A stretch of DNA of 64,000 bases from Hydrogenophaga sp. (GTDB taxonomy: Bacteria; Pseudomonadota; Gammaproteobacteria; Burkholderiales; Burkholderiaceae_C), in the NCBI GenBank assembly GCA_021154985.1, contig JAJNQE010000054.1, forward strand, positions 28,418-92,417, read 5' to 3'. Shown here piece by piece: positions 43,287-52,657 of the stretch. A program made the translations under genes and the position numbers. A model generated the notes under the pieces. It was not told the origin of the DNA and did no database searches. It saw nothing but the letters and a program-made list of their open reading frames with translations. Positions within the stretch are counted from its first letter, which is position 1, and the number at the start of each line of letters is the position of its first letter.

Positions 43287-44318
43287 ATGCAACTCGGGGC
43301 TTTCACCCTGCCCAATGCCCTGTTCGTCGCACCCATGGCAGGGGTGACGGACCGGCCGTTCCGCAAGCTGTGCAAACGGCTGGGTGCGGGTTATGCGGTC
43401 AGCGAAATGGTGACTTCGCGCCCCGACCTGCAAGACAGCCTGAAGACCTCGCGCCGCGCCAACCACGAGGGCGAGGCTGCGCCGATTGCGGTGCAGATCG
43501 CCGGCACCGACGCGCAGATGATGGCCGACGCCGCGCGCTACAACATCGACCGCGGCGCTCAGATCATCGACATCAACATGGGTTGCCCGGCCAAGAAGGT
43601 TTGCAACAAATGGGCTGGCTCCGCGCTCATGCAGGACGAGGCCCTGGCCATCGAAATCGTGCAGGCCGTGGTGGCCGCGTGCGAACCGCACCGCGTGCCG
43701 GTGACGCTCAAGATGCGCACCGGTTGGTGCGCCAGCGTGCGCAACGCGCCCACGCTCGCACTCGCGGCCGAGGCCGCCGGCGTGCAGATGCTCACCGTGC
43801 ATGGCCGCACGCGCGAGCAGGGCTACAAGGGCCAGGCCGAGCACGACACCGTGGCCCACATCAAGAGCCGCGTGCGCATTCCGGTGGTGGCCAATGGCGA
43901 CATCAACAGCCCCGAGCAGGCGCGTGAGGTGCTGCGCCGCACCGGCGCCGATGCGGTGATGATCGGTCGCGCGGCGCAGGGCAGGCCGTGGATCTTTCGC
44001 GAGATCGCCCACTTTCTGGCCGCCGGCGTTCACCTGCCGCCACCCGATCTGGCCGAGGTGCGGGTCTGGCTGCTCGACCACCTGCACGACCACTACGACC
44101 TCTACGGCGAATTCACCGGTGTGCGCAGCGCGCGCAAGCACCTGGGCTGGTACGCACAGTCGCTGCCGTTGCCACCGGGTGCGGCCGCTGTGTTCCGCAC
44201 CCGTGTCAACGCCACCACCACGGTGGACGAGCAGTTGCGCTGCGTGAGCGAGAGCCTGGACGCATGGACTTCCGAGACAACAACAACCCCGAGAGACGAC
44301 TGGAAACTGGCCGCATGA
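43287..44318 (+). CDS. dusB: tRNA-dihydrouridine synthase DusB
   Basis: 343-residue FMN enzyme reducing uridine in the tRNA D-loop. The barrel starts NALFVAPMAGVTDRPFR; MGCPAKKVCNKWAGSAL contains the catalytic Cys; VHGRTREQGYKG and GRAAQGRPWIFREI bind FMN phosphate. Placement directly before fis, with a 4-bp overlap, is the classical dusB-fis operon. A TAGAAT element at 43209-43214 may be the -10 box. Confidence 0.96.
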   Translation: MQLGAFTLPNALFVAPMAGVTDRPFRKLCKRLGAGYAVSEMVTSRPDLQDSLKTSRRANHEGEAAPIAVQIAGTDAQMMADAARYNIDRGAQIIDINMGCPAKKVCNKWAGSALMQDEALAIEIVQAVVAACEPHRVPVTLKMRTGWCASVRNAPTLALAAEAAGVQMLTVHGRTREQGYKGQAEHDTVAHIKSRVRIPVVANGDINSPEQAREVLRRTGADAVMIGRAAQGRPWIFREIAHFLAAGVHLPPPDLAEVRVWLLDHLHDHYDLYGEFTGVRSARKHLGWYAQSLPLPPGAAAVFRTRVNATTTVDEQLRCVSESLDAWTSETTTTPRDDWKLAA

Positions 44319-44551
44319 AACAGAACAAACTGCACGACTGCGTGCGTTCCAGCATGGAAGACTTCTTCCACGATCTCAACGGCACCGACCCGGCCAACCT
44401 GCACGACATGCTGGTCAAGGCGGTGGAAAAACCCTTGCTCGAAGTGGTGATGGAGCAGGCGCAACACAACCAGTCGCGCGCCGCGCAGTGGTTGGGTCTG
44501 AACCGCAACACGCTGCGCAAGAAGCTGCTCGAACACAAACTCATCGATTGA
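44315..44551 (+). CDS. fis: DNA-binding protein Fis
   Basis: 78 residues: an N-terminal helical region and a C-terminal helix-turn-helix NQSRAAQWLGLNRNTLRKKL that matches Fis nearly exactly. Fis bends DNA, activates rRNA promoters and structures the nucleoid. Start ATG overlaps the dusB stop; a frame extending 17 codons upstream into dusB exists but family length argues for this start. purH follows after 35 bp. Confidence 0.95.
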   Translation: MKQNKLHDCVRSSMEDFFHDLNGTDPANLHDMLVKAVEKPLLEVVMEQAQHNQSRAAQWLGLNRNTLRKKLLEHKLID

Positions 44552-44586
44552 GTTCGCCCCTTTCAAAAACCACCAAGACCCTGTTC

Positions 44587-46173
44587 ATGCGCGCACTCAT
44601 TTCCGTCTCCGACAAGACCGGCATCGTCGAACTCGCCCAGGCCCTGCACGGCCTCGGTGTGGCCCTCATTTCCACCGGCGGCACCGCCAAGCTGCTGGCC
44701 GACCAGGGCCTGCCCGTGACCGAGGTGGCCGAGGTCACCAGCTTCCCCGAGATGCTGGACGGTCGCGTGAAGACGCTGCACCCCAAGGTGCACGGCGGCC
44801 TGCTGGCCCGGCGCGACCTGCCCGAGCACATGGCCGCCCTCAAGACCCACGGCATCGACACCATCGACCTGCTCATCGTCAACCTCTACCCGTTTGAGGC
44901 CACCGTGGCCAAGTCCGGCTGCACGCTCGATGACGCGATCGAGAACATCGACATCGGCGGTCCGGCCATGGTGCGCAGCGCCGCGAAAAACTGGAAAGAC
45001 GTGGCGGTGCTGACCGATGCATCGCAGTACGTCGGCGTGATCGAAGAGCTCAAGGCGGGTGGCAAGCTGAGCGATGCCACCCGCTTCGCGCTGTCGGTCG
45101 CTGCGTTCAACCGCATCAGCAACTACGACGGCGCCATCAGCGACTACCTCTCCAGCATCACCTTCGGCGCGGCCGCCGCCGTGCCCGCGCGCAGCGAGTA
45201 CCCCGCGCAGGCCAACGGCCGCTTCGTGAAACTGCAAGACCTGCGCTACGGCGAAAACCCGCACCAGACCGCTGCCTTCTACCGCGACCTGCACCCCGCG
45301 CCCGGCTCGCTTGTGACGGCGAAGCAGTTGCAAGGCAAGGAGCTCAGCTACAACAACATCGCCGACGCCGACGCCGCCTGGGAATGCGTGAAGAGTTTTG
45401 ATGCACCCGCTTGCGTGATCGTCAAACACGCCAACCCCTGCGGCGTGGCCGTGGGCAAGGACGCGCTGGAGGCCTACAGCAAGGCCTTCCAGACCGACCC
45501 CACCAGCGCTTTCGGCGGCATCATCGCGCTCAACCGGGTGCTCGACGGCGCCGGTGCGCAGGCCATCAGCAAGCAGTTTGTTGAAGTGCTGATGGCGCCC
45601 AGCTACACGCCCGAGGCGCTGGCCGTTTTCCAGGCCAAGGCCAATGTGCGCGTGCTGGAAATCGCCTTGCCACCCGGTGGCCCCACGGCCTGGGACAAGG
45701 GCCTGAACCTGACCGACATCAAACGCGTCGGCTCGGGCCTGCTCATGCAGTCGGCCGACAACCACGTGCTCACCCGCGCAGACCTCAAGGTGGTGACGAA
45801 GCTGCAACCCACCGAACAGCAACTCGACGACCTCATGTTCGCCTGGACGGTGGCCAAGTTCGTCAAGTCCAACGCCATCGTCTTCTGCAAGGACGGCATG
45901 ACCATGGGCGTGGGCGCTGGTCAGATGAGCCGCTTGGATTCGGCCCGCATCGCCAGCATCAAGGCCGGCCACGCCCAGCTCTCGCTGCAGGGCACGGCGG
46001 TGGCCAGCGACGCGTTTTTCCCGTTCCGCGACGGTCTGGATGTGGTGGTGGACGCGGGCGCGAGCTGCGTGATCCAGCCCGGTGGCTCGATGCGCGACCA
46101 GGAAGTGATCGATGCGGCCGACGAGCGTGGCGTGGTGATGGTCACCACCGGCGTTCGCCATTTCCGGCACTGA
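44587..46173 (+). CDS. purH: Bifunctional AICAR transformylase/IMP cyclohydrolase PurH
   Basis: 528 residues catalysing the last two steps of de novo IMP synthesis. The N-terminal cyclohydrolase has SVSDKTGIVELAQ, ISTGGTAKLL and KTLHPKVHGGLLARRD; the C-terminal transformylase has LRYGENPHQTAAFY, KHANPCGVAVG and TDPTSAFGGIIALN. ATG 44587 matches the family start. It is followed by a strong bidirectional terminator shared with hemL. Confidence 0.97.
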   Translation: MRALISVSDKTGIVELAQALHGLGVALISTGGTAKLLADQGLPVTEVAEVTSFPEMLDGRVKTLHPKVHGGLLARRDLPEHMAALKTHGIDTIDLLIVNLYPFEATVAKSGCTLDDAIENIDIGGPAMVRSAAKNWKDVAVLTDASQYVGVIEELKAGGKLSDATRFALSVAAFNRISNYDGAISDYLSSITFGAAAAVPARSEYPAQANGRFVKLQDLRYGENPHQTAAFYRDLHPAPGSLVTAKQLQGKELSYNNIADADAAWECVKSFDAPACVIVKHANPCGVAVGKDALEAYSKAFQTDPTSAFGGIIALNRVLDGAGAQAISKQFVEVLMAPSYTPEALAVFQAKANVRVLEIALPPGGPTAWDKGLNLTDIKRVGSGLLMQSADNHVLTRADLKVVTKLQPTEQQLDDLMFAWTVAKFVKSNAIVFCKDGMTMGVGAGQMSRLDSARIASIKAGHAQLSLQGTAVASDAFFPFRDGLDVVVDAGASCVIQPGGSMRDQEVIDAADERGVVMVTTGVRHFRH

Positions 46174-46182
46174 ACGCGCCCG

Positions 46183-46228
46183 CCCCATGAAAAAGGCCGC
46201 TGTGAAAACAGCGGCCTTTTTCATGGGG
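46183..46228. terminator. Bidirectional terminator between purH and hemL
   Basis: A perfect 21-bp stem with a GAAA tetraloop: CCCCATGAAAAAGGCCGCTG pairs with its complement ending at 46228, giving A5/T5 tracts on both sides of GGCCGCTGT. It lies 9 bp after purH and 12 bp before the end of hemL, well placed to stop both convergent transcripts. Confidence 0.95.
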
Positions 46229-46240
46229 CTTCGCAGCGGT

Positions 46241-47548
46241 TCAGCGCGGCAGTTCCTTGAACACCTCGCGCGCTGCCGCCACTGTATCGGCGATGTCCTG
46301 CGCCGTGTGCGCTGCGCTCACAAAGCCGGCCTCGTACAGGGCGGGCGCGATGTACACACCGCGGTCCAGCAGACCGTGGAAAAATTTGTTGAAGGTGGGC
46401 CCGTCGGTGGTCATCACCTTGGCGTAGTTCTGTGGCAGTTCGTCAAACAGGAAGAAGCCGAACATGCCGCCCTGGCTGTCGCCGCACATCGTCACACCTT
46501 CGGCGTGCGCAGCCTGGGTCAGGCCCTGCACCAGCGATTGCGTGGTGGCCGACAGGGCTTCGTAGAAGCCCGGCTTCTGTATTTCGCGCAGCGTGGCCAG
46601 GCCACAGGCCGTGGCCACCGGATTGCCGGAGAGCGTGCCCGCCTGGTACACGCCGCCCAATGGAGCGAGTTGTTCCATTACTGCGCGCTTGGCGCCAAAG
46701 GCGGCCAACGGCATGCCCCCACCGATCACCTTGCCCATCACCGTCATGTCGGGTTCGAAGCCGGGGATCAGCTGCGCGTAGACGCTTTGTGCGCCGCCCA
46801 GCGCCACACGGAATCCGGTCATCACCTCGTCAAAGGCCAGCAAGGCGCCGTGTTGCGTGCAGAGTTCGCGACAGCGCTTCATGAACGGCACGCTGGCGCG
46901 CACGAAGTTCATGTTGCCCGCGATCGGCTCGATCATCAGACAGGCCACTTCGGGGCCGTGTTCGACAAACGCCGCTTCAAGCTGTTCGACGTTGTTGTAC
47001 TCCAGCACGATGGTGTGCTGCACCACCTCGGGCGGTACACCGGCGCTGGTGGGGTTGCCGAACGTGGCGAGACCCGAGCCGGCCTTGACCAGCAATGCGT
47101 CGGCATGGCCGTGGTAGCAGCCCTCGAACTTGATGATCTTTTTCCGCCCGGTCGCGCCACGCGCCAACCGGATCGCGCTCATGCCGGCTTCGGTACCCGA
47201 GCTCACGAGCCGCACCATGTCGATGCTCGGCACGAGTTTGATGATCTCTTCCGCCAACTCCACTTCTCGCTCGGTGGGAGCCCCGTACGAGAAGCCTTCG
47301 AGCACGGCCTTCTGCACCGCTTCCACCACGGCAGGATGGCCGTGCCCCAGGATCATGGGACCCCACGATCCGATGTAGTCGATGTGGCGTTTGCCGTTGG
47401 CGTCCCAAAAGTAGGCGCCTTGTGCACGCTGCACAAAGCGGGGGGTGCCCCCCACGGCGCGGAACGCGCGCACCGGCGAGTTCACACCACCGGGGATCAG
47501 GGCCTTGGCGCGGTCAAACAGTTGCTGGTTGCGGTCGACAGGGGTCAT
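46241..47548 (-). CDS. hemL: Glutamate-1-semialdehyde 2,1-aminomutase HemL
   Basis: 435-residue PLP enzyme making 5-aminolevulinate for haem in the C5 pathway. IGSWGPMILGHGHP, VSSGTEAGMSAIRLAR, KFEGCYHGHADALLVKAGSG and FDEVMTGFRVALGGAQ are typical; GKVIGGGMPLAAFG carries the PLP Lys. ATG 47546-47548. It lies 57 bp downstream of thiD on the same strand. Confidence 0.97.
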   Translation of the reverse strand: MTPVDRNQQLFDRAKALIPGGVNSPVRAFRAVGGTPRFVQRAQGAYFWDANGKRHIDYIGSWGPMILGHGHPAVVEAVQKAVLEGFSYGAPTEREVELAEEIIKLVPSIDMVRLVSSGTEAGMSAIRLARGATGRKKIIKFEGCYHGHADALLVKAGSGLATFGNPTSAGVPPEVVQHTIVLEYNNVEQLEAAFVEHGPEVACLMIEPIAGNMNFVRASVPFMKRCRELCTQHGALLAFDEVMTGFRVALGGAQSVYAQLIPGFEPDMTVMGKVIGGGMPLAAFGAKRAVMEQLAPLGGVYQAGTLSGNPVATACGLATLREIQKPGFYEALSATTQSLVQGLTQAAHAEGVTMCGDSQGGMFGFFLFDELPQNYAKVMTTDGPTFNKFFHGLLDRGVYIAPALYEAGFVSAAHTAQDIADTVAAAREVFKELPR

Positions 47549-47605
47549 GGGGCGAAGCTGCGTTGGTGGTTGAGCGGGCGCGGGCTTGCGCCACGAGCGG
47601 GGGAT

Positions 47606-48547
47606 TCAATGTCGTGTGGTGTCGAGCGGAAAGTCGTCTGCGTCCAGCGTGCTGTCCGAGGCCGACTCGGCTGCGCCTTCGCCGTTGTCTTCATCATCGT
47701 CGTGTGCCCAGAACAACCGATCGGGCACAGCGTGGCCCATGCCGGGTTGAAAGCCCGCATCGAGGCACTGGTCGAGGTAGGTGAGCGCCTCGGCGCAGGC
47801 CGCTTGCAGATCGCTGCCGCCAGCGATGAGCGCGCACAGCGCCGCCGACAGTGTGTCGCCCGCCCCGGTGAAGGTGGCCTCGAAGCGCTCGTAGCGCGCG
47901 GTGGCCAGCACCGCTTCGGGTGAGGCGAGGTGGCTCTCCAGGTACTGATCGGCGGCATTGAACCCCGTGACCAGTGTGTAGGGCACTCCGTGCACGGCGG
48001 CCGCCCGGGCCACATCGCGCGGGCTCGGCGCACGGTCACCTTCCCATTCGGGCAGCAGCCAGCGGCACAGCGTGCTGTGGTTGCCCACCAGCACGGTGGT
48101 TTGCGGCAGCAGGAGCTCTGCACTGGCATCGAGGTAGGTCTCGATCGCAAGTTCGTCCCACCACGACAGGTCGGGCATGTAGGCAATGACGGGCACGTCG
48201 GCGTAATCGGCCGTGATCTCGGCCACCACGCTGAGGTTTTCGGGATTGCCGACGAAGCCGACCTTGAACGCCTGCACCGGCATGTCTTCCAGCGCGCAGC
48301 GCGCCTGGTCGGCCACGGCCTCTTCGTCAAAGGCAAAGTGATCGTGGATGTCCGATGTGTCCCGCACGTAGGCGCCCGTGACCACCGCGAGCACATGCAC
48401 CGAAGCGCTCGACATGGCGGTGATGTCGGCACTCAGACCGCCGGCGCCGCTGGGGTCGCTGGCATTGAACACCATCACGCAGGGCAAAGCCGCCTCGCCC
48501 GGTTGTGCGAGCGCGGTGGGTGTTGTTTTTTCGGGTGTATCGGGCAT
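47606..48547 (-). CDS. thiD: Hydroxymethylpyrimidine/phosphomethylpyrimidine kinase ThiD
   Basis: 313-residue ribokinase-fold enzyme phosphorylating HMP for thiamine synthesis. FNASDPSGAGGLSADI near the start and TFTGAGDTLSAALCAL (with the catalytic Asp) near the end define the family, although WDELAIETYLDASAELLLP and VGNHSTLCRWLLPEW depart from enteric ThiD. The last ~30 residues are strongly acidic, and there is no ThiE fusion. ATG 48547 is favoured over an in-frame upstream codon. Divergent from rubredoxin. Confidence 0.86.
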   Translation of the reverse strand: MPDTPEKTTPTALAQPGEAALPCVMVFNASDPSGAGGLSADITAMSSASVHVLAVVTGAYVRDTSDIHDHFAFDEEAVADQARCALEDMPVQAFKVGFVGNPENLSVVAEITADYADVPVIAYMPDLSWWDELAIETYLDASAELLLPQTTVLVGNHSTLCRWLLPEWEGDRAPSPRDVARAAAVHGVPYTLVTGFNAADQYLESHLASPEAVLATARYERFEATFTGAGDTLSAALCALIAGGSDLQAACAEALTYLDQCLDAGFQPGMGHAVPDRLFWAHDDDEDNGEGAAESASDSTLDADDFPLDTTRH

Positions 48548-48702
48548 GAGTTGAAAGTGGGACCGGATTCGTGTGGAAGCTGCCCGCAGAATCATCCTGA
48601 CGCTTCAAACAAGGCATTGGACAGAAGGCCGAAAACGGCTCCCGAAGGGCTGTACCTCGCTCGATACAATGCTTGCATTCTATGACAAGGCCCCCTATAA
48701 CC

Positions 48703-48876
48703 ATGACCGAAACCAAGACTTGGATGTGCCTGATTTGTGGCTGGATTTACGACGAAGCGCAAGGTGCTCCTGAGCACGGCGTGCCGGTCGGAACCCCTTG
48801 GGCGCAGGTCCCGATGAACTGGACCTGTCCTGAATGTGGGGCCCGCAAGGAGGATTTCGAGATGGTGCAAATCTGA
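48703..48876 (+). CDS. rubA: Rubredoxin
   Basis: 57 residues, a complete rubredoxin: MCLICGWIYDEAQGAPEHG gives the first C-x2-C, and WTCPECGARKEDFEMVQI the second, together binding one Fe. It is a one-electron carrier for oxidases, hydroxylases or oxygen detoxification; its partner is not evident here. ATG 48703 is chosen from family length, although another in-frame ATG lies at 48673. It precedes the pil-chp cluster by 89 bp, a common order in Burkholderiales. Confidence 0.95.
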   Translation: MTETKTWMCLICGWIYDEAQGAPEHGVPVGTPWAQVPMNWTCPECGARKEDFEMVQI

Positions 48877-48965
48877 GATCCGGTTCACGCCGAGGCCGGT
48901 CGCGGCTCTGGCCAACAAGTCACTTGCGTCCCACTTCCCGATCCATCCTCTGGAGCCTGTGAACC

Positions 48966-49361
48966 GTGAGCACAACACCCCCCTTGAAAGTCCTCGTCGT
49001 CGACGACAGCAACACCATCCGGCGCAGCGCCGAGATTTTTCTCAAGCAAGGTGGGCATGAAGTGCTGTTGGCCGACGACGGATTCGATGCGTTGGCCAAG
49101 ATCAACGACTACCAGCCCGATCTCGTTTTCTGCGACATCCTGATGCCGCGCCTGGACGGCTACCACACCTGCGCCATCATCAAGCGCAACGTGCGCTTCG
49201 CCAACATCCCGGTGGTCATGCTGTCGTCCAAAGATGGCGTTTTCGACAAGGCCCGCGGACGCATGGTCGGATCGCAGGACTACCTCACCAAACCCTTCAC
49301 CAAAGACCAACTGCTGCAAGCCGTGCAGCAGTTCGGCGCCAACCTAGCCGGAGCTGCATGA
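48966..49361 (+). CDS. pilG: Twitching motility response regulator PilG
   Basis: 131 residues, a lone CheY-like receiver: VLVVDDSNTIRRSAEIFL, phospho-Asp in DLVFCDILMPRLDGYH, VVMLSSKDGVFDKARG and Lys in DYLTKPFTKD. In pseudomonads PilG promotes pilus extension and cAMP production downstream of ChpA. Start is GTG 48966. The stop overlaps pilH by 4 bp. Confidence 0.9.
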   Translation: MSTTPPLKVLVVDDSNTIRRSAEIFLKQGGHEVLLADDGFDALAKINDYQPDLVFCDILMPRLDGYHTCAIIKRNVRFANIPVVMLSSKDGVFDKARGRMVGSQDYLTKPFTKDQLLQAVQQFGANLAGAA

Positions 49362-49726
49362 TGGCCATCCAGAAAATCCTCGTTGTTGATGATTCGAAAA
49401 CCGAACTCATGGTGCTGTCCGATCTGCTGAGTAAAAACGGCTACAGCGTGCGGACCGCTGAGAATGCGGACGAGGCCTTCCGTCGCTTGGGCGAGGAAAA
49501 GCCCGACCTGATCCTGATGGACGTTGTGATGCCCGGTCAAAATGGTTTTCAGTTGACGCGTGCCATCACCCGCGACCCGCAGTTCTCCAACATTCCGATC
49601 GTGATGTGCACCAGCAAGAACCTGGAGACAGATCGTGTGTGGGGCATGCGCCAGGGTGCACGCGACTATGTGACCAAGCCAGTGAATGGCGAAGAGTTGC
49701 TGTCCAAAATCCGGGCATTGGCCTGA
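49358..49726 (+). CDS. pilH: Twitching motility response regulator PilH
   Basis: 122 residues, a single receiver with ILVVDDSKTELMVLSDLL, phospho-Asp in DLILMDVVMPGQNGFQL and DYVTKPVNGEEL. It is thought to act opposite to PilG, as a retraction signal or a phosphate sink for ChpA. It starts at ATG 49358 (a second ATG follows immediately), overlapping pilG. Confidence 0.9.
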   Translation: MMAIQKILVVDDSKTELMVLSDLLSKNGYSVRTAENADEAFRRLGEEKPDLILMDVVMPGQNGFQLTRAITRDPQFSNIPIVMCTSKNLETDRVWGMRQGARDYVTKPVNGEELLSKIRALA

Positions 49727-49754
49727 ACCTAGCTTGAACTGAATTCCACCCAGC

Positions 49755-50306
49755 ATGGCCAAACGACAATCACTGAGGGATCTGCAGGAACGTTTGGCCC
49801 AGCGACTGAGTGTCGCCAAAACGGAAGCCGTGACAGCGGCTTGGTTGGCGGTGGAGGCCCATGGCAACCGCTACCTGTTGCCACTGGTCCAGTCCGGCGA
49901 GATTTTCCCTTGGTCCTCCGTTCAGCGTGTGCCCTACACCAAGCCCTGGTTTGTGGGCGTGGCCAGCTTGCGGGGTGGTCTTCACGGCGTGGTCGACCTG
50001 GCCGCGCTGGTGGAATCCGCGGCCCCCACGCCTTCCGGCGCCCTGGCGAGTGCGCAGGGTGATCGCATCACATCAGAATCGCGTTTGGTCAGCCTGCACG
50101 CCGCGCTGGGTGTGAACGCCGTGATCTGGATCGACCGCCTGCTCGGCTTGCGCAGTGCCGCCATGTTCAGCGGGTTCGGCGCCAAACCGGATGGTGCGCC
50201 GGCCTATTTCAATCGATCGTTGGTGGATGCCCAGGGCTTGGTCTGGCAAGAGTTGGACTTGCAGGTGCTGGTGGGTGAGCCCGAGTTCCTCGCCATTGCG
50301 GCCTGA
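49755..50306 (+). CDS. pilI: CheW-like coupling protein PilI
   Basis: 183 residues with one CheW domain (LAVEAHGNRYLLPLVQSGEIFPW in two halves: GNRYLLPLVQSGEI and VPYTKPWFVGVASLRGGLHG). It links the receptor PilJ to the kinase ChpA. The conserved fold is complete, with about 25 extra N-terminal residues. Same strand, 28 bp after pilH. Confidence 0.9.
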   Translation: MAKRQSLRDLQERLAQRLSVAKTEAVTAAWLAVEAHGNRYLLPLVQSGEIFPWSSVQRVPYTKPWFVGVASLRGGLHGVVDLAALVESAAPTPSGALASAQGDRITSESRLVSLHAALGVNAVIWIDRLLGLRSAAMFSGFGAKPDGAPAYFNRSLVDAQGLVWQELDLQVLVGEPEFLAIAA

Positions 50307-50371
50307 CGGCCCCCGCGTTTGACCGACACGGTCTTTCTTTTCTCCTTAGTTTTCTGTTGGAAGGTGTTTAC

Positions 50372-52624
50372 ATGGCCACGCTTGATCGATTCCAGGGACT
50401 GTTCAAGAAAAAAGCCGATGATGAACGCGACTTGCCCACCGTGTCCGACGAGGAGGCCGCCGAGCTCGCCGCTGCCCGGCTGGCGCCCGATCCTCAGGTG
50501 GACGACTTTTCGGGCAACCTGCTCCTGTCTGAAGACGAAGAGAACGTTGAACAAGCCGGCCTGATCTCGGTGCCCCTGCTGGGGCGCCGGCCGGCAGAGC
50601 AACACCAGCGAACCCTGGCGGTTCTGTTGGCGTTCGGCCTGGTGGTGCTGGGTGCCGTCACCTTCTTCGTGCTGAGCCAGACCGAGAAAGTCAGCCAGCA
50701 GCTGGCTGCCAGTGGTCAGGCCCTCATGCAGTCGCAGCGCCTGGCGAAAAGCGTTTCGCAGGCCCTGATCGGCAGTCCTGCTGCGTTCCCCGAGGTGCGC
50801 GACAGCTCGGATGTGTTGTCGCGGAGCTTGCGTGGCCTCAAGCAGGGCGACACGAGCATGTCCATCGATGCCTTGGGTCCTGAGTACACGACTCAGCTCG
50901 ACGCACTGCTGCCGCGCATCGACGCGGCCGAAAGCAACGCGTCCGCCGTGCTGGCGCAGGAAGCCATCCTGACCCAGGTGGGCAACGCTTTGCGCACCAT
51001 CAACCGCCAGTCGTCCGACCTGCTTGAAATTGCGGAGACCATCTCGTCGCTGAAGCTGCAGCAAAACGCCCCGGCCGCTGAAATCTCGGCCTCGGGTCAG
51101 CTCGTGATGTTGACCCAGCGCATCGGTAAATCGGCCAACGAGTTCCTGACGCTGGAAGGTGTGAGCCCTGAAGCCGTGTTCTTGTTGGGCAAGGACTTGA
51201 ACACCTTCAAGGAAATTTCAGAAGGTTTGCTGGGTGGCAGCGAAGAGCTGCGACTGGCTGCGGCCAGGGACGAACAGGTGCGCGAGCGTCTGAACGCCCT
51301 GCTCAAGCTGTACGAACAAACCCGCGTGGAAGCCGGTGCGATTCTGGGCAACCTGCAGGGTCTGGTGTCGGCGCGTGAGGCGCAGGCCAGCATCATTGCG
51401 GACAGTGAGCCGCTGCGCTTGGGGCTGCAAGAGCTTCAATCGGCGTTGACATCGCGCTCGGGCCTGAGCGGTGGCGAGTTCGGTGCGCTGTTGTTCTCGG
51501 CTCTGTTCGCGCTGTTGTGCGCCGGTGGTCTGGCTTATGTGCAACTGCAGGAAAGCCGCCAGCGCCAGCTCACCGCCGAATCGCAGCGTGTGGCGGCCGA
51601 GTCGCTGGAGCAGGACGCCAAGCGCGTCAACGACGCCAACCAGGCCGCCATTCTGCGTTTGATGAACGAACTGCAGACGGTTGCTGAAGGCGATCTGACC
51701 CAGGAAGCCACGGTGACGGAAGACATCACCGGCGCCATTGCCGACTCGGTGAACTACACGGTGGAAGAACTTCGATCGCTGGTGGGCAACGTGCAGGCCA
51801 CGGCCACGCGTGTGGCGCAAACCACCTCGGCGGTGGAGAGCACGTCCACCGAACTGCTTGCGGCCTCTACCGAGCAGCTGCGGGAGATCCGCGAAACCGG
51901 TCAGTCGGTGCTGGACATGGCACAGCGAATCAACCAGGTGTCTGGTCAGGCGCAAGAGTCGGCCACGGTGGCCCGTGCTTCGCTGCAAGCCGCCGAGTCG
52001 GGTCTGCAGGCTGTGCAGGACGCCATCGGCGGTATGAACTCGATCCGCGATCAGATCCAGGAAACCTCCAAGCGCATCAAGCGGCTGGGCGAGTCGTCGC
52101 AAGAGATTGGCGAGATCACCGAGCTGATTTCCGACATTACCGAGCAGACGAACGTGCTGGCGCTGAACGCGGCCATCCAGGCGGCTTCGGCCGGTGAAGC
52201 GGGCCGTGGCTTCTCGGTGGTTGCAGAAGAGGTGCAGCGACTGGCCGAACGTTCTGCCGATGCGACCCGCCAGATTTCTGCGCTGGTGAAGGCGATTCAG
52301 ACCGACACGCAAGACGCTGTGGCCGCCATGGAGCGTTCGACGCAGGGTGTGGTCGAAGGGGCCAAGCTGTCCGACAACGCGGGTACCGCGCTGTCCGAGA
52401 TCGACCGCGTTTCGCGCCGACTGGCCGAGCTGATTGAGCAGATTTCCAACGCCGCGTCCCGCGAGGCCGATTCGGCCAACGAGGTGGCGGGCAACATCCA
52501 GCACATTTTTGCCGTGACCGAGCAGACCGGAGAGGGCACTCGCTCCACGGCGCAGCAGGTGCGAGAGCTCTCGGCCATGGCCGAAGAACTTCGCCAGTCG
52601 GTGTCGCGATTCAAGATCGCCTGA
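50372..52624 (+). CDS. pilJ: Methyl-accepting chemoreceptor PilJ
   Basis: 750 residues: a ~75-residue cytoplasmic N-terminus, membrane helix at about 82-101, a periplasmic region with two PilJ-type modules (QSQRLAKSVSQALIG, LTQRIGKSANEFLTLEG), a second helix near 368-390, HAMP, and a long signalling coiled coil whose tip is EQTNVLALNAAIQAASAGEAGRG. It is the receptor feeding PilI-ChpA, reported elsewhere to sense pilin or surface contact. ATG 50372 has GGAAGG upstream. Confidence 0.94.
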   Translation: MATLDRFQGLFKKKADDERDLPTVSDEEAAELAAARLAPDPQVDDFSGNLLLSEDEENVEQAGLISVPLLGRRPAEQHQRTLAVLLAFGLVVLGAVTFFVLSQTEKVSQQLAASGQALMQSQRLAKSVSQALIGSPAAFPEVRDSSDVLSRSLRGLKQGDTSMSIDALGPEYTTQLDALLPRIDAAESNASAVLAQEAILTQVGNALRTINRQSSDLLEIAETISSLKLQQNAPAAEISASGQLVMLTQRIGKSANEFLTLEGVSPEAVFLLGKDLNTFKEISEGLLGGSEELRLAAARDEQVRERLNALLKLYEQTRVEAGAILGNLQGLVSAREAQASIIADSEPLRLGLQELQSALTSRSGLSGGEFGALLFSALFALLCAGGLAYVQLQESRQRQLTAESQRVAAESLEQDAKRVNDANQAAILRLMNELQTVAEGDLTQEATVTEDITGAIADSVNYTVEELRSLVGNVQATATRVAQTTSAVESTSTELLAASTEQLREIRETGQSVLDMAQRINQVSGQAQESATVARASLQAAESGLQAVQDAIGGMNSIRDQIQETSKRIKRLGESSQEIGEITELISDITEQTNVLALNAAIQAASAGEAGRGFSVVAEEVQRLAERSADATRQISALVKAIQTDTQDAVAAMERSTQGVVEGAKLSDNAGTALSEIDRVSRRLAELIEQISNAASREADSANEVAGNIQHIFAVTEQTGEGTRSTAQQVRELSAMAEELRQSVSRFKIA

Positions 52625-52657
52625 TCGCCCCAGTCGGACCTTTACTCCAAGATCAAC

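Noticed and set aside
42617..43375. Longer version of the YqaA-like gene (252 codons)
   Set aside because: The extra N-terminus runs antisense through the start of dusB and has no similarity to YqaA, whose length fits the shorter start at 43099.
46183..46228. The 21-bp palindrome as an attachment site or transposon end
   Set aside because: Its tetraloop and flanking A/T tracts between two convergent genes are fully explained as a bidirectional terminator.
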